From assembly GCF_003369915.1 (NCBI RefSeq), contig NC_046677.1, forward strand, positions 19,300,913 through 19,364,912: DNA of 64,000 bases, written 5' to 3'. The position numbers and the translations under genes are program-made. The DNA is from Drosophila miranda (taxonomy: Eukaryota; Arthropoda; Insecta; Diptera; Drosophilidae). This document shows positions 1 through 14,331 of this stretch, in pieces (position 1 is the stretch's first letter; each line of letters starts with the position of its first letter). The notes under the pieces were generated by a model, which saw only the letters and a list, made by a program, of their open reading frames with translations, did no database searches and was not told where the DNA came from.

Positions 1-2744
1 TAGAGGCTGTATGTACATTTTTTTTCCGTGAACATTTTATGTTTTTTCGTTGTAACTTTAGTATACATAATTTTTGTTTAAGTTTTTTTTTCTGAAATAA
101 TAATAACTTTAAGTGTCCTAAATAATGGCATACCAACTTTTTTAATTTTCATTGCGAAAACCCGAAATATTGAAAAATCGGTGCTGTATGTTGACTTTTT
201 TCCTTGACTGTACATATATTCTTGATCTGCATTAATAGCCGTTCGTTTGCGACATGTTCGGTGTATGAACTCACATATCTATAAACTGTATGGTTGGTGA
301 TACTATTGTGGATATATTTTGTCGATAGTTCACTACCACACAAAGAAAAACAAGGAATGAAAACAATCGATATTTTGCTCATCTTTAGAACATTGTTCAA
401 GCGAATGTGCATGTTGTTGAAATTAAATTAATACGGTGTGTAGTGAAATCAAATTCATTAAAAACTTCTGGTCAAGGGATTCTTGATATCAGAATTATTG
501 AACACATTAGTTGCATAATGCTAAAAAGGTATTGAGACTGACTTCAAAACCATTCTTATGTATTTACTGTTGAAAATTAGTTCATAAAACACTTTAAATC
601 TATTTTTTGGTCTGAAGTTACAAAATAAATGACATCACGGTGCTTTTTATGTAATAAATAATCATTCTGGCCCACATGCGTGCCATTTAAAATGTACGAA
701 ACTATTTTACAAATGTGTATATATGTAACATAGTTGTGCACATATATTATATACATATGTACATACTAATCCGTCTGTTTATGTGAAAAATCCCTTCTCG
801 GTTTGTAATCTATTGTTTGTCAATAAGGTACTGATGCAGTTGATCCAAAACAAAATATGTGTAGTGTGTAAAAAATATTTTAACAAAACAAAAACATAAC
901 TAAAACATCAATTTTATTTGTTCATTTGTTGAAAGGGTACTCCAAAGACAATAAAATACCAAGATATTGCATCAAGAACAAATTCCATTGCAATTTTCGT
1001 CCGCTCGCTTCGTGGTACGCTCTCGCGGGGTACCAGGGTGTGCCAGTGTCAATTCTCTTATGGGCAAGCTATCCTTCGACTCTGACTGTGGCCAGTTGTC
1101 GACCTACTCGGGTTCGGCTGCTCAGCTCGTCGGTGTACTACAAAGGCGCAGAAACGACGTAGTTTTTGGTCCGGTAACTTTCTATCAACAAATACACAGA
1201 CTCGAGACCCTTCTAGGTCAGAAGATTGGAAAACAACTACATTGCTTGAACATGATTCAGCACATTGATGCTTGACTGGAGTTTCGTTTATAATGGTTGT
1301 TGTTGTCAGTTTGCCAAATTGTGGGCTGAATTTCACGCAGTATTTATCGTGCCTGCTCAACCCGTATCAGTAAATAATGTTAAATTGAACACATTTTCTT
1401 CAGTAGCTACAGTATACGCGACTGGACTCCATCTTATCCTTCCAAAGCCAAGATCTGAACTCTGGGCACGTTAGCCACGGATCCCGTTATTTTTGCTTAT
1501 AATTTTGCCACTTTAATTATATCTCAATCTGTTGTTATTCTCCAACTTTACGCTGTTTCATAAATAACTATTTAGTTTTTGCTCCTTTGCTGAGCCGATC
1601 GCCTTAAGCCTTATGTGCTGATGATCGTCGTGCTCCATCTTCTGCCTACTCTTTTAACTCAATTCATTTTTGGTTGGCGCACCTAAAATGTAGAGTACCT
1701 GGAGACGGGCATTACAGTCGTCTAAACAAATAGCATGACCAACGGCTCGCATTGCTCTTCGGCAATCGGCGTTTGGGCACACAAAAATATAACTGAACAA
1801 AAACAGGTATTCCTGCCCAATGCTCCGGTCCCAAAATGCCCAAAAATATAACAAAAACATTTCCCTCCGATAGTCTAAACGAGATCATTAATGGGCCGCA
1901 CTTGTAGTGAGATAAAAGCTGAAATGCGAAACTATGTATGAAGAAAACTCGGAACGGTTTCCTACAGGCAATTCGCTGCTCTCAACGATAAATTTCTTAC
2001 CGGGGAATCGTAGTTTTTTGGCTCTAAGTTCTTTTATTAATCGATAAATCCCGAACAATAATCTGTTGCAATTCAACGAATTGAAACTTCTGCTTCTCAC
2101 TTCCACCAATAGAATAATTTTCTACACTAAGTGGCTATCCCTCGCCCAATAGAGTCAAACAGATTCTAGCCACAATGCCGTATCCTTTATATGCAACAAT
2201 TTTTCGCCTAGAATCGCACAAACTCATCAACTAAGGAGCCCATGGACTATAACCCATAACAGTAGTTATCGCCGCCATACCGGAATCTGTTGTCCTCGCG
2301 GATGGTGCTCGTTGCTGATGATGTGCTCTCTGTACACTTTTCTGCTTCCCGTTAAACAAACATGAAGCTCGATTGGCATCTTATGATAACATAATCGTAA
2401 CGGTTTGTGCGGCTCTCAAAATTAAGAAACACTTTGATTTCTCAAGCGATCTAAAGCAGGGGTCGGCACGGCCCTATTGGTGGGCGTTAGAACAGCTCGG
2501 GGCTGCTGCTAAGCCGAGCACGAACGATAGATAGAGCCCAAAAAAACTGCAGGAACGGGACGGACAGGTGTAATACTGCCGATAACTTAAGCATTTGACG
2601 ACTATTTATCGGGCTGGGAAACTCGACACAATCAATGGCAAATATTATGCCAACTTATTGGATCGTTTTAATGAGAATTTGAAAAGGATACTGTACAACA
2701 AACGAGCAGGCCCGTTGTGAGCCGCAGCTAGGGCCGCGACTCCA

Positions 2745-3172
2745 CATTTATACCCGATACTCAGTCAGTATGGCCCCCCATCGTCAGAGGGCTATAATAA
2801 TGATTTGATCTGATTCAGATTCGCCAATCTGGTAGATATGGTCATACTCTATGATTCAGCGTTTTTAAATTATCTCAAAATTTTGGATGCCACAGATATT
2901 CCTCCTTTGTGGGGGCAGAAAGAGCCGTTGCAAAATATTGAAATACACTTGTAATTGTGTGATATCACAGGAATATGGATACAAACTTTGGTTTCTCTAG
3001 CTCTTATAGTCTGCGAGACCTAGGCGCTCATCAGGACGGATAGACTGACGGACGGGGATGGCTATATTAACTCGTCTATTGATGCTGATCGAGAATATAT
3101 ACACTTTATGGGATCGGAAACGCTTCCTTCTGGGTGTTACACAAATCTTTTCGAGTATTGGGTATTAAAAGT
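2745..3172 (-). mobile_element. DINE-1/INE-1-type (Helentron-related) remnant
   Basis: The reverse strand carries the landmarks of Drosophila DINE-1 elements: ACCCAGAAGGAAGCGTTTCC, a TATATATTC run, a GATCAGCATCAATAG-like stretch, and a line resembling CTCATAGACTATAAGAGCTAG. The plus strand starts with TATACCCGATACTC. It is diverged compared with the complete copy at 39070-40165. Confidence 0.7.
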
Positions 3173-3545
3173 GGAAAGAGATTTGAATTAAACGATGATG
3201 TTATCTCATAAACAAATACAAAACGCGGTGCGCCTTTAGAGTTTGCAGGCTATATATAAAATTGGAAATGCAAAGATGACTCGGAAAATTGCGATTTTAG
3301 TGTTTTTTTTATTAATATTGTAAAAAGTAGGCCTTTCCGGGGCTGTCAGACGTATCCTATCTAAACAAATAAATAAAATAGTTGAATATCAGCACTTAGC
3401 CACCTTTTGTCTATCCGGCGCACTGTGGGACATACGGCCATTTCAGCTTAATACACGGGGCTAGGATGTGAAGAAGTTTTAGAATAAGTTGTCAAAGTTT
3501 AAGTTTCGTTCCGGTGCATAATTTAATGGTTAATTTCGTGGTTTT

Positions 3546-3665
3546 CTTCAAACACACAAATCAGCTCTTACATATGTTAACGCAGATACCCGAGCTTCCA
3601 ATCTAAACACCTATTCTGCGTTATTGCGTTTATGCTGATATCGACAGCAGGCTATCATTTTATGC
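3546..3665. promoter_or_regulatory. Promoter-proximal block shared with the trk upstream region
   Basis: This block shares several ordered words with 52098-52225, upstream of trk: ACAAATCAGCT, TAACGCAG, CCTATTCTGCGTTA, an ATCGA core and GGCTATCA. TAACGCAG and CTGCGTTA form an inverted repeat around a spacer of about 30 bp in both places. The block ends about 110 bp before the start codon of the HECT ligase gene. It could be a shared core-promoter module or two copies of a short dispersed element that landed in promoters. Confidence 0.35.
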
Positions 3666-3777
3666 TAGTAGCACATAGTACTTATATTGTATGTATTTGC
3701 TTTGATTTTTCCGTCCTCATAACAGATAAGAAAAAATAAAATAAAAAATAATCAAAATTTTCTTTTTGATATTACAG

Positions 3778-6700
3778 ATGGGCGATGTCGATCCCGAAAC
3801 ACTTTTAGAATGGTTGTCCATGGGACAAGGGGATGAGAGGGATATGCAATTAATTGCACTGGAGCAATTATGCATGCTTCTGTTGATGTCTGACAATGTA
3901 GACCGTTGCTTCGAAAGGTATTGTACATTTAGCACATCTATTTAACTTAAATGATCAATTTTAATTTGAATGCCACGATGTTTCAGTTGTCCTCCCCGTA
4001 CATTTTTGCCGGCGTTGTGCAAAATTTTTCTTGATGAACTTGCACCTGAAAATGTACTTGAGGTGACAGCGCGGGCTATTACTTATTACTTGGACGTTTC
4101 TGCAGAATGCACCAGAAGAATTGTTTCCATTGATGGAGCAATTAAAGCCATTTGCAGTCATTTAGTGATTGCCGACTTATCTTCGAGGACATCACGTGAC
4201 CTGGCCGAGCAATGCATAAAAGTTCTCGAGCTTATATGCACTAGAGAAGCAGGAGCTGTTTTTGAAGGCGGTGGTCTTAACTGTGTTTTGTCATTCATCC
4301 GAGACTGCGGCTCTCTGGTTCATAAGGACACCTTGCATTCTGCTATGTCTGTTGTTTCAAGACTCTGCACTAAAGTAGAGCCTAATTCTCCATGCATACC
4401 AAATTGCGTACAGAGCTTAAGTACTTTGCTGCAGCACGAAGATCCAATGGTGTCCGATGGGGCGCTGAAATGTTTTGCATCTGTGGCGGATCGTTTTACA
4501 AGAAAATGGATAGACCCAGCCCCCCTAGCAGAATATGGTTTAGTCTCAGAGTTGTTAAAGCGTCTTAATAGTGTCGGTGGAAATGTTAACACGCATTCGT
4601 CACTGTCGACAGGACCTCAACCGCTGAGCATAACTTCTATAACACCAAACCAAGATTCAATGGACGACGGAAATGGGTCTGAAGAAGCTACTACAATATC
4701 TAGTAGTAAAGTAAAAGCATCTGATTCCGGTATATCTCCTCAATCGATATCGACGACAATTTCACTATTATCAACGTTGTGCCGCGGATCCCCTTCCATT
4801 ACGTATGACCTTTTGCGATCTCAATTATCCGACTCGATAGAACGTGCTCTTCAGGGCGATGAAAGATGTGTACTCGATTGCATGCGATTTGCAGATCTTT
4901 TACTTCTACTGTTATTCGAAGGGCGTCAAGCCCTTAATAGAGGAAGTAACCATGGCAATCAAGGTCAATTAGCTCCACGACCTAGTCGTAATAACTCCAA
5001 CACTGACCGAACACATCGGCAACTTATAGATTGTATACGATCAAAGGACTCTGAGGCTTTACGGGAAGCTATCGAAACAGGGGGAATCGATGTGAACTGT
5101 ATGGACGACGTTGGACAAACTCTTTTAAATTGGGCGTCAGCGTTTGGTACCTTAGAAATGGTTGAGTTCTTATGTGAAAAAGGAGCAGATGTAAATAAAG
5201 GTCAAAGGAGTTCATCTCTACACTACGCTGCATGCTTCGGAAGACCAGCTATAGCAAAGATTTTACTGAAATATGGAGCTTATCCAGATTTGCGTGATGA
5301 AGATGGAAAAACGCCGCTAGATAAAGCGCGGGAAAGATCGGATGATGGTCACCGGGAAGTTAGTGCTATATTGCAATCACCAGGCGAATGGATGTCTACG
5401 GATCACTCGCTTTTGAGCAACGATGGAAAAAAGTATACATTTTTGGAACCGCGGGGTGATCCTGAAATGGCGCCTATATATTTAAAGCTACTATTGCCTA
5501 TATTTTGTCGAACATTCTTGGGATCAATGCTGGGCAGTGTTCGTCGGGCTAGCTTAGCCCTAATCAAAAAAATTGTACAATACGCGTATCCTTCTGTACT
5601 GCAGAGTTTGAGTGAAACCATTAATACCGAAGATACCACCTCAACAATAGCTCAAAATGGTGGAAACTTACTTATTGAGGTAGTTGCCAGTGTCCTAGAT
5701 AACGAGGTAATTTTTAAACACTTTAATATTTCCTATAAGATTATACCCGGTACTCGTGGAGGCACTTTTACGGTAATCGAAAATCGAAATCTGCCTAGTT
5801 CGAATTTTTGTCTGTCGTCAACCAATATGTATTATCTTTCGATCGGCAAGCAGTAGTTACGATCGGAAGTTATTCAGCTTGAGGTAACTAAATCTTTAGT
5901 TTTTTGTCCCAAGAGTCCTTGTTCTACCTTCGATTTGATTTAAAATTTAAAAACTAGATTTCAATATGATTGTTTGTACCGAGTGCCGGGAATCTAATCT
6001 TATGTGCTGATGAACAAAATATAGACCACATTTTTGGTTTATGATCCAGGATGACGACGATGGTCATTTAATTGTTTTAAACGTTATTGAAGAAATAATG
6101 TGCAAGACAAACGATGAGTTTCTCAATCAGTTTGCAAGACTAGGAGTATTTGCAAAAGTTCAAACATTAATGGAGCATGATGTGGAAGACACTTCTCCAC
6201 ACTTTAGCGGTAACTCGGATGACTTAACTTTATTGCGAAGGTCTTCTATAAACGCAGAGTCCCAAAAATCAACTTCAGGTAAAATTTAAAGTTACATTTG
6301 ATATATATTTTATATGCTCTTTAAAATTCCATAAAAAGAAGATTCGATGGAAGACGCAAAAGAGATTTTACAAGGAAAGCCTTACCATTGGAGAGATTGG
6401 AGTTTGTGCCGGGGACGTGATTGCTTGTATGTTTGGTCTGATTCGATAGCATTAGAGCTTTCCAACGGCTCCAATGGTTGGTTTCGTTTTATAATTGATG
6501 GTAAACTAGCTACAATGTACTCAAGTGGAAGCCCAGAAAACGGAAATGATAGTTCAGGTAACTATTATAACAATAAACAAGTTTTTAAGTTAAGAATAAG
6601 TATTTATTTTGATGAAAATATGGTCAAAATTCACATATTTTTTGAAAAAAAAAAAAAACACAGTTTGCGGACATACAAATTTTGTTTATTGAAGTTTTTA

Positions 6701-9700
6701 GAGAATACCCCAAGGATATGTATACAATTTTTTTAGCTCCCACCATTTTTCCTTAATCCAACTTCGAGTTTTTTTTATCGAAAAAATATAAATCATCAAA
6801 TAATGCGTACCACCACCACACCTGACTCAGCGTTCATTGATGCATTGCATACGATAGTGTCGCTTGCACTATGAAACTGTAAACTCAAAATCAACTTTAT
6901 CACTCATGACCACCTATGTATGTCATCTATGATTTCACATGACTCTTTCGTGAGTCAGTCGTGAATTCATCTGGCAGATGTCATCGATGATCTACTGGAA
7001 ACTCTCCATGTTAAGGGCACCAGTTTTTTGTCTGCCGTGTCAGTCACCACTATCCATAAGTGCATGTCGTGAGTCATGATATACTACTCTATATCGCGTA
7101 GTATCACTATCCTTTCATAAGTTACTATTTACAGTATTTTAGTTGTCCGATTATCAGTGGGCAAACCTAAAAATAAGTTTTTTTATATTATATCAGAAAA
7201 ATACATATGTAAGCCAGCTTAAATTTGTTTTTTTTTAATTACAGAAAATCGCGGCGAGTTTTTGGAAAAACTTTTGCGTGCCCGTTCGTGCGTTGTACCG
7301 GGAACAGTATCGCAACCTATTCTACCCACTACAAGTTCGTTGAGGTTGGTAGTAGGGAACTGGGTTCTACAGTCTAATAAGACAAATCAACTTCAAATCC
7401 ACAACACAGAAGGTCAGCAAGTAACTATTTTGCAGGATGATTTGCTTGGATTTATTTTTGAGAGCAACAGAGGAACGAAGCATACATTTACAGCGGAAAC
7501 AGTTTTGGGGCCTGATTTTGCTACCGGATGGTCAACCGCCAAAAAAAAGCGTATAAAGTCAAAGACAGACGGTCAAAGATTTCAAATCCGTAATTTATCT
7601 CGGGATATCTATAATAAGTACTTTAAATCAGCTCAAACAATACCACGTGGAGCAGTAGGAAAACTCACAGATATAGTAAACAAAATTGAACTATCCTTTG
7701 AAGAGCAGAATATATCACCTGATGGAAATTGGGAAACTATATTATCTACTGCATTAACGGAGCTCTCACAATTGATCCATGAGGATGGCGTAGTGAGTGC
7801 TTATGAAATGCATTCATCGGGTCTTGTACAAGCGCTAGTTGCTGTTTTATCAGTTAACCATTGGGAAAGTCACTCTGCAAGATTCAAGCGAAGCAAAATG
7901 CAAAAACAACGGGTTTCCGTGTTCAAAAAATGCATATTAGAAGATAACATTGAATCTGTTCCGAGCAAATCAAGAGCTAAAAGTACTGCGAGTATTTTAA
8001 TACAGAAACTTGTCTCAGTTTTAGAAAGTACTGAAAAATTACCAGTATATTTGTATGATGCACCATGCACTGGGTACAATCTACAAATTCTGCAAAAACG
8101 ACTTCGCTTCAGATTGGAACGCGCACAATGTGAAAATACATTGTTTGATCGAACGGGTCGAACTTTAAAAATGGAACCCCTAGCAACCATTGGACAACTC
8201 TCAAAATATCTACTAAAAATGGTAGCCAAACAATGGTATGATCTAGACAGATCATCATTTTTTTACTTGAAAAGACTCCGAGAGAACCAAAATGGGGTTT
8301 TATTTACACATTCTTTTGATTTTGACGAAGAAGGTCTTTTGTATTATATTGGTTCTAACGCAAAAACTTGCGATTGGGTAAATCCTGCGCTATATGGACT
8401 TGTACAAGTAACAAGCTCAGAGGGAAAAACGTTACCCTATGGAAAAGTGGAGGACATTTTGTCTAGAGATAGCATATCGCTAAATTGCCATACCAAGGAT
8501 AATAAGAAAGCCTATTTTGCTATAGATCTCGGAGTATTTATTGTACCCACTGCTTATACTTTACGTCACGCTCGAGGATATGGACGTTCGGCACTACGGA
8601 ATTGGCTACTTCAAGCTTCGAAAGATGGCGCATGTTGGACAACGCTTAGTACTCATATAGATGATAAAAGCCTTCTTGAACCTGGAAGCACAGCAACTTG
8701 GTCAATAAATTGTGCATCAGACTCAGTGGGATATCGTCACATAAGAATTCAGCAGAATGGTCGTAATGCCTCCGGTCAAACTCATTATTTAAGTCTAAGT
8801 GGATTTGAAATTTATGGTCGCGTCATAGGAGTTTCCGAAGATATTGGAAAAAGTGTTAAAGAAGCTGAAGCAAAAATACGGCGAGAGCGGCGACAGGTAA
8901 GAGCTCAACTTAAACACATGACTACTGGCGCACGTGTTGTTCGTGGGATAGACTGGCGTTGGGACGATCAAGATGGATGTAGTGAAGGAACCATCACTGG
9001 TGAAATACACAATGGTTGGATTGATGTCAAATGGGACCACGGCGTAAGGAATTCTTATCGTATGGGCTCTGAAGGAAAATACGATTTGAAATTGGCTGAT
9101 TGCGAAAATTATTCTATGTTCGAAGGAATTCAGTCGATTAAAACCATGAATACAGAAACTAAAGTAAAGGATAAAACAAGCACACTTAGTTCGCGAAAAT
9201 CCAGTTCTACTCCATCCCTTGCTGAAGCAACTGAAAAAAATCAAAATGCAGAAGGTGCTTCAAATCAAACTGTTTCTGCAGACAACCTAACTTGGAAGCA
9301 AGCTGTGGAAACAATAGCCGAAAATGTGTTTTCTTCAGCAAAGACGCAAATAATCTCTAACCAATTATCTATAAATACGTCATCCAGAGAAACTCGAACA
9401 AATAACAAGGAACCTAGCTCTAACAAAATGCCTAAAGACTCTATAAATGGTGGAACACCATTGAGTCGTGAACTGGAGCATATATCAGATCTATCTGCAA
9501 TAAATAATTCAATTCCGGCAATTAATTCAGCTATACTGTCAGACCTAGCAACTATTTCGGAAAATTTGGGTGAAATATCTAAAGAAAATATATGTACCGT
9601 AATTTCTCCGATAAACACGCAAGCCGAGACAACTTCTGCGAGTCCAAGTTCTTTCCTTCCCAGCACTCTGAACTCAGTTCCACAAGGCGCCGATATACAA

Positions 9701-12700
9701 AACCTATCAAATATTGAAGAAAACAATAAAATGAATGCCAATTATTCAGTAAATAAAATGCCTAAAGAACTTCCTGTAAACTTACGAGCTACAAATATTA
9801 CTGGCGTTGTGCAATATGTTACACAATATTCTAACGATGCTGTCGAAATTATCGATAAAATCGATGACGGCTTAGATATGATGCGAAACAACTCCAATAA
9901 TATTCTATCAACTGAAACATGTTCTTGTACCAATCCAGGCTTAGATATAAAAGAAAATATGATAACTAAGGTATTAATTGCCGAAAATAATCAACAAAGA
10001 CAAATACAATTTGTAACCGATAAATTTTCCAAAAAAAATTTTAACAATTGCAATGTAACATTGAAACCGTCTTCAGCAGAACCAAATACGGTAATGTCTA
10101 TTGACGATGTTAAAAATTCTCAAATTTCACCTGAAATTGTTTCTGTGGCTAATCAGATGAGTATAAGTGTACCCAACCTAACGACTACTACGGTCTCGGA
10201 AGTGCCAACAATATCAGAAGGTGATACTCATACCGGCTTACTAGAAACATTTGCTGCTATTGCACGTCGTCGTACTTCTCAAGGAACACACATGCAAGAT
10301 AACCTGCTTATGAGAGCGGATGTAAATATCAATCAGCATACTGATCAAAGCGTTGCAACAAGTTCTTTTCTGGGTAACTCAGTAACAAGTTTAGTTAAAT
10401 TGGCATTGTCAAGTAATTTTCACTCTGGGTTGCTAAGCACAGCTCAAAGTTATCCGAGCTTATCATCTAATAATAGTGAAAGAGTTCCTCCTGCAAACCC
10501 ATCTAACTGTTCTACTGGACAACAACCTTCATCTTCAATAAATCATACGTTAACGATGAGTCTAACTTCTACATCAAGTGATAGTGAACAAGTTTCTTTG
10601 GAAGACTTTTTAGAAAGTTGCAGAGCCCCAGCATTGCTAGGAGACGTGGATGATGAAGAAGATATGGACGAAGACAACGATGAAGAAGAAAATGAAGACG
10701 AATATGAAGAAGTTGGAAATACACTTCTTCAAGTAATGGTTTCAAGAAATTTACTTACTTTTATGGATGATGAGGCACTAGAAAATAGATTGGCTGGTGT
10801 AAGTAAGCGCAAATCATGGGATGATGAATTTGTTTTGAAAAGACAATTTTCTGCATTGATACCTGCATTCGACCCCCGACCTGGACGGACAAATGTTAAT
10901 CAAACATCAGATTTAGAAATACCTCCACTAGGTCATGATTTACCAAGCCCACAGCAAAGTGGGTATGATTCAATTGAACAGCCAATACTTGGTTTAAAGT
11001 TACGTGGCCCCGGAATCGGGAGTATACCCGATGTTGAAATTGAACTGAATAATTCTAATTGGACAATTTTCCGGGCCGTACAGGAACTTTTGCAGCACAG
11101 TCAATTAAACAAGGTTGATAAGTTTCGAAAAGTATGGGAACCAACATACACAATAATATATCGAGAGATATTACCCGAAGGCCAGGAAAATACTTATTTG
11201 GAATCCGACGAAATACTTCAAACGCCAGATATGTCATCCAAGAGCGGTGCTTCAACTTTGTCTCCGAACTCGCCAATGCATATAGGGTTTAATAAAGCAG
11301 AGAACAATTTGTGCTCTGTTGATGATGTTCTCGAGTTGCTGATACGAATCAACTCTCTTAATCAAAGTGAACTTGATTTCGAGAGCAAGGAACGGAGTGT
11401 TCCCTTATTACCAGACGAACTTTTCGTAAGCAAAAAAATTACAAATAAATTACAACAGCAAATTCAAGACCCACTTGTTCTTTCATGCAACGCATTACCT
11501 AATTGGTGTGAGAATTTGAATCAATCTTGCCCATTCTTGTTTCCATTTGAAACTAGACAGTTGTATTTAAACTGCACTTCGTTCGGAGCATCTCGAAGCA
11601 TCGTATGTCTGCAATCTCAACGAGATCTCACCGCAGAAAGGCAAAGGATACCGATAATGAGTCCACGTCGAGATGATCACGAGTTTCGCATTGGTCGTCT
11701 CAAACATGAACGTGTGAAAGTACCACGTAACGAAAATTTGCTGAAATGGGCTATGCAAGTTATGAAAACGCACTGCAATCGAAAGTCGGTATTAGAGGTG
11801 GAATTTTTGGATGAAGAGGGAACTGGCTTAGGACCAACACTGGAGTTTTATGCCTTAGTGGCAGCAGAAATTCAACGATCTGACTTATGTATGTGGCTAT
11901 GTGACGATGAACTGGGAGAGGAAAACACCCAGGATATATCCGAAATTCTTGAAGGCAATTCTAAACCAATTGGATATTACGTAAACCGAAGGGAACACGG
12001 ACTATTTCCAGCTCCCCTCCCACAGAATTCTGAAAAATGTGAAAGTGTCTTAAAATATTTTTGGTTTTTCGGAGTTTTTATTGCAAAAGTTTTGCAGGAT
12101 ATGCGTCTAGTAGATATACCTTTGTCGACATCTTTTCTACAATTGCTTTGTCATAAAAAAATGTCTTTACGTAGCTTACAAAAAATAATATCTGAGAGAA
12201 GACCTGGAGAAATATCTTTGATATCAGGAGATCTATTAGAAACGTGTACTGACTTGTTACGTACTGACTATAATAAATCTAATTTATTTGGTGGAATACT
12301 ACATTTGGATAATTTAAAAGAAGTAGATCCAACACGATATCAATTTCTACTCGAACTGCAAGACTTGTTGTTGCGCAAGCAATCAATTGATTTTGACTGC
12401 AGTATAAGCTTGGAAAGAAAACAAGAACTAATAAATGACCTTAAGCTATGCACCAAAAATGGATTAGAAGTCGCTCTGGAAGACCTAGCACTTACATTCA
12501 CGTATTTACCAAGTTCTTCAATATATGGATATACACAAGCCGAGCTGTTACCAAATGGATCATCAATAAATGTCACCATTAACAATCTGGAGGCATATTG
12601 CGAACTGCTTCTTAACTTTATTTTACAGGATGGAATTGCTAAGCAGATGAAAGCTTTCAGTGATGGATTTAATGAAGTTTTTCCGCTAAAAAAACTGACT

Positions 12701-13152
12701 GCGTTCTCCGCGGCTGAGGCTCGTTTAATGATTTGTGGTGAACAATATCCACATTGGAATCGAGAAGATATTATTTCATATACTGAACCAAAACTTGGCT
12801 ACTCCAAAGATAGGTAAACCAAAAAAATATTGTTAATCAAATACGGAAAAGTAATCTCTTTTTTTTTAGCCCTGGGTTCCTCCGTTTTGTAAACGTTCTA
12901 TTAGGCATGTCAGGAAATGAACGGAAAGCTTTTCTACAGTTCACAACTGGTTGCAGTAGTTTACCCCCAGGAGGACTTTCAAATCTACATCCTCGACTTA
13001 CAGTTGTTCGAAAAGTAGATGCAGGTGTTGGAAGCTATCCCTCTGTAAATACTTGTGTTCATTATTTAAAGCTTCCAGACTACCCAACCGAAAAAATAAT
13101 GAAGGAGCGGCTGTTAACAGCAACAAAAGAAAAGGGGTTTCATTTAAACTAA
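3778..13152 (+). CDS. Ufd4: HECT-type E3 ubiquitin ligase, HECTD1 orthologue
   Basis: Six exons are inferred: 3778-3917, 3987-5706, 6050-6278, 6342-6557 (acceptor could be 6339), 7245-12813 and 12870-13152. All have GT...AG introns and consistent phase, giving about 2718 residues, close to human HECTD1. The start ATG lies directly after TTACAG, so an upstream non-coding exon is likely. Regions in order: armadillo-like N-terminus (about 1-340), ankyrin repeats (about 391-508), SUN/galactose-binding-like domain (about 1130-1300), MIB/HERC2-like domain (about 1330-1386), acidic run (about 1904-1925), HECT domain (about 2256-2718). The catalytic cysteine in [10 protein letters not shown] is residue 2687 (codon 13054-13056), and the protein ends in the conserved EKGFHLN. 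The family transfers ubiquitin from an E2 to this cysteine and then to substrate. Residue-level similarity to HECTD1 runs along the whole length. No frameshift is seen, so this upstream copy should be functional. Confidence 0.95.
6558..7244 (+). other. Fourth intron of the HECT ligase gene
   Basis: This 687-bp intron has normal GTAACT donor and TTACAG acceptor signals. It contains a loosely repetitive stretch at about 6830-7080 with several GTGAGTCA/TGACTC words in both orientations, possibly a decayed inverted-repeat element. No open frame in it resembles a protein. Confidence 0.5.
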
Positions 13153-14331
13153 ACATTAAAGCTTTCTATATGCAAACAGTGTAATCCATAGTGTAATGCT
13201 ATAATTTTGCATACTCTATAAAAATGTATTTTAAATTAATTATGAATAATTTAATTAAATCAAATTTAATACAGTTAGAGCTCATTATTAAATCATTATT
13301 AAATATTGCGATGTCCTTCAGCCCCTATGTTGGTAAACCAACAAACGACCAACACTGTCGATAATGGATTTATTTATAGTATTTATTTTTCTAAAGGTTC
13401 TGGATTTCATGAGTTAAAATTACCACAAGGGTCTCGCAGAGGTGTGATGTGTCTAGTTCCTCGTTTCTTGTTACTTTTATCAACTGGTTGACAGTCGTGG
13501 TGCTTTATTTTGTCTCGGGCATTTCTCCGAGTCTGAGTCCTTGAATTTTTTGGAATCTGTAGCTTATGGTGTAGGTCAGCAAACTCCGGTGTATCTGCGA
13601 AAACTTTCAAAGCTGACCCAAGGAATTTTAAACCCTGGCTTGCCTATGGTGAACTCCTAATGCCGCACTCATAGTCAGCAGGTTCTTGTGTGTGTATGTG
13701 TGTACTTTTGTCATCGCTATCGTCTACTGGTCGTATTTTGTCCGGTTAGTGGACTGGACTGTTATACGTAAAAGGTCTTTGGACATCTGACAGGCCATGG
13801 CAAATTCCTTTTTCGGTTAAAGATCTCGTCGAGAACGGTTGTGCGCGCAAACGAATCTTTTGTAAGAAGTGCCATCATATGAAAATTCCCTTGTGAAACA
13901 ACTCGACACGGTACGGAAAAGACATACCTTTCGGTTGATCGCGATATTTTGGGTGAGTGCGATTGGAAAAATCCACAGAACAGGTTTTCATCTGATTTTC
14001 TGCAGCTCACGCACCCGCTGATTCCCTTGCTCGTACAAGTGGAGTGGCGGGGCACGGGAGTCTCGCGACAGATCCCGCTCGGAAAAAAGACGCCACAGCT
14101 CCAAAGACCGGACGGTCTTTCGCTTGTTGCGTGGGGCAGCGACCCACGCTATTTAAACGCACCCCATCGTCCAGTCGCCGGCTAAGTAAGCCGCAGAGCG
14201 CAGTCAGCCGGGGGCTGGAATAAGCAAACGCCTTCCCGCTTGGGACCCTTCGCCTGCGAGGAGCACCCTAGACAGGGTTAAACAGCAGCGCGCGCCAAGT
14301 CGCGTGAAGAAGAAGCAGGAGCAAATCAGAG

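Larger units (their letters stand above)
1..3777. other. Upstream intergenic region, no supported gene
   Basis: No coding region with recognisable homology is visible here. Positions 1-960 are AT-rich. A less AT-rich block at about 960-1480 has short open frames on both strands, none of which looks like a known protein. 2455-2745 resembles a short stretch near 56520-56600 (shared run GCTAAGCCGAG) and is probably transposon debris. A DINE-1 remnant follows, and then the presumed promoter and 5' untranslated region of the HECT ligase gene. Confidence 0.6.

Noticed and set aside
926-1474. Overlapping open frames in a GC-richer block
   Set aside because: Frames are open on both strands with no recognisable domain, no splice support and no codon bias. 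More likely old repeat DNA.
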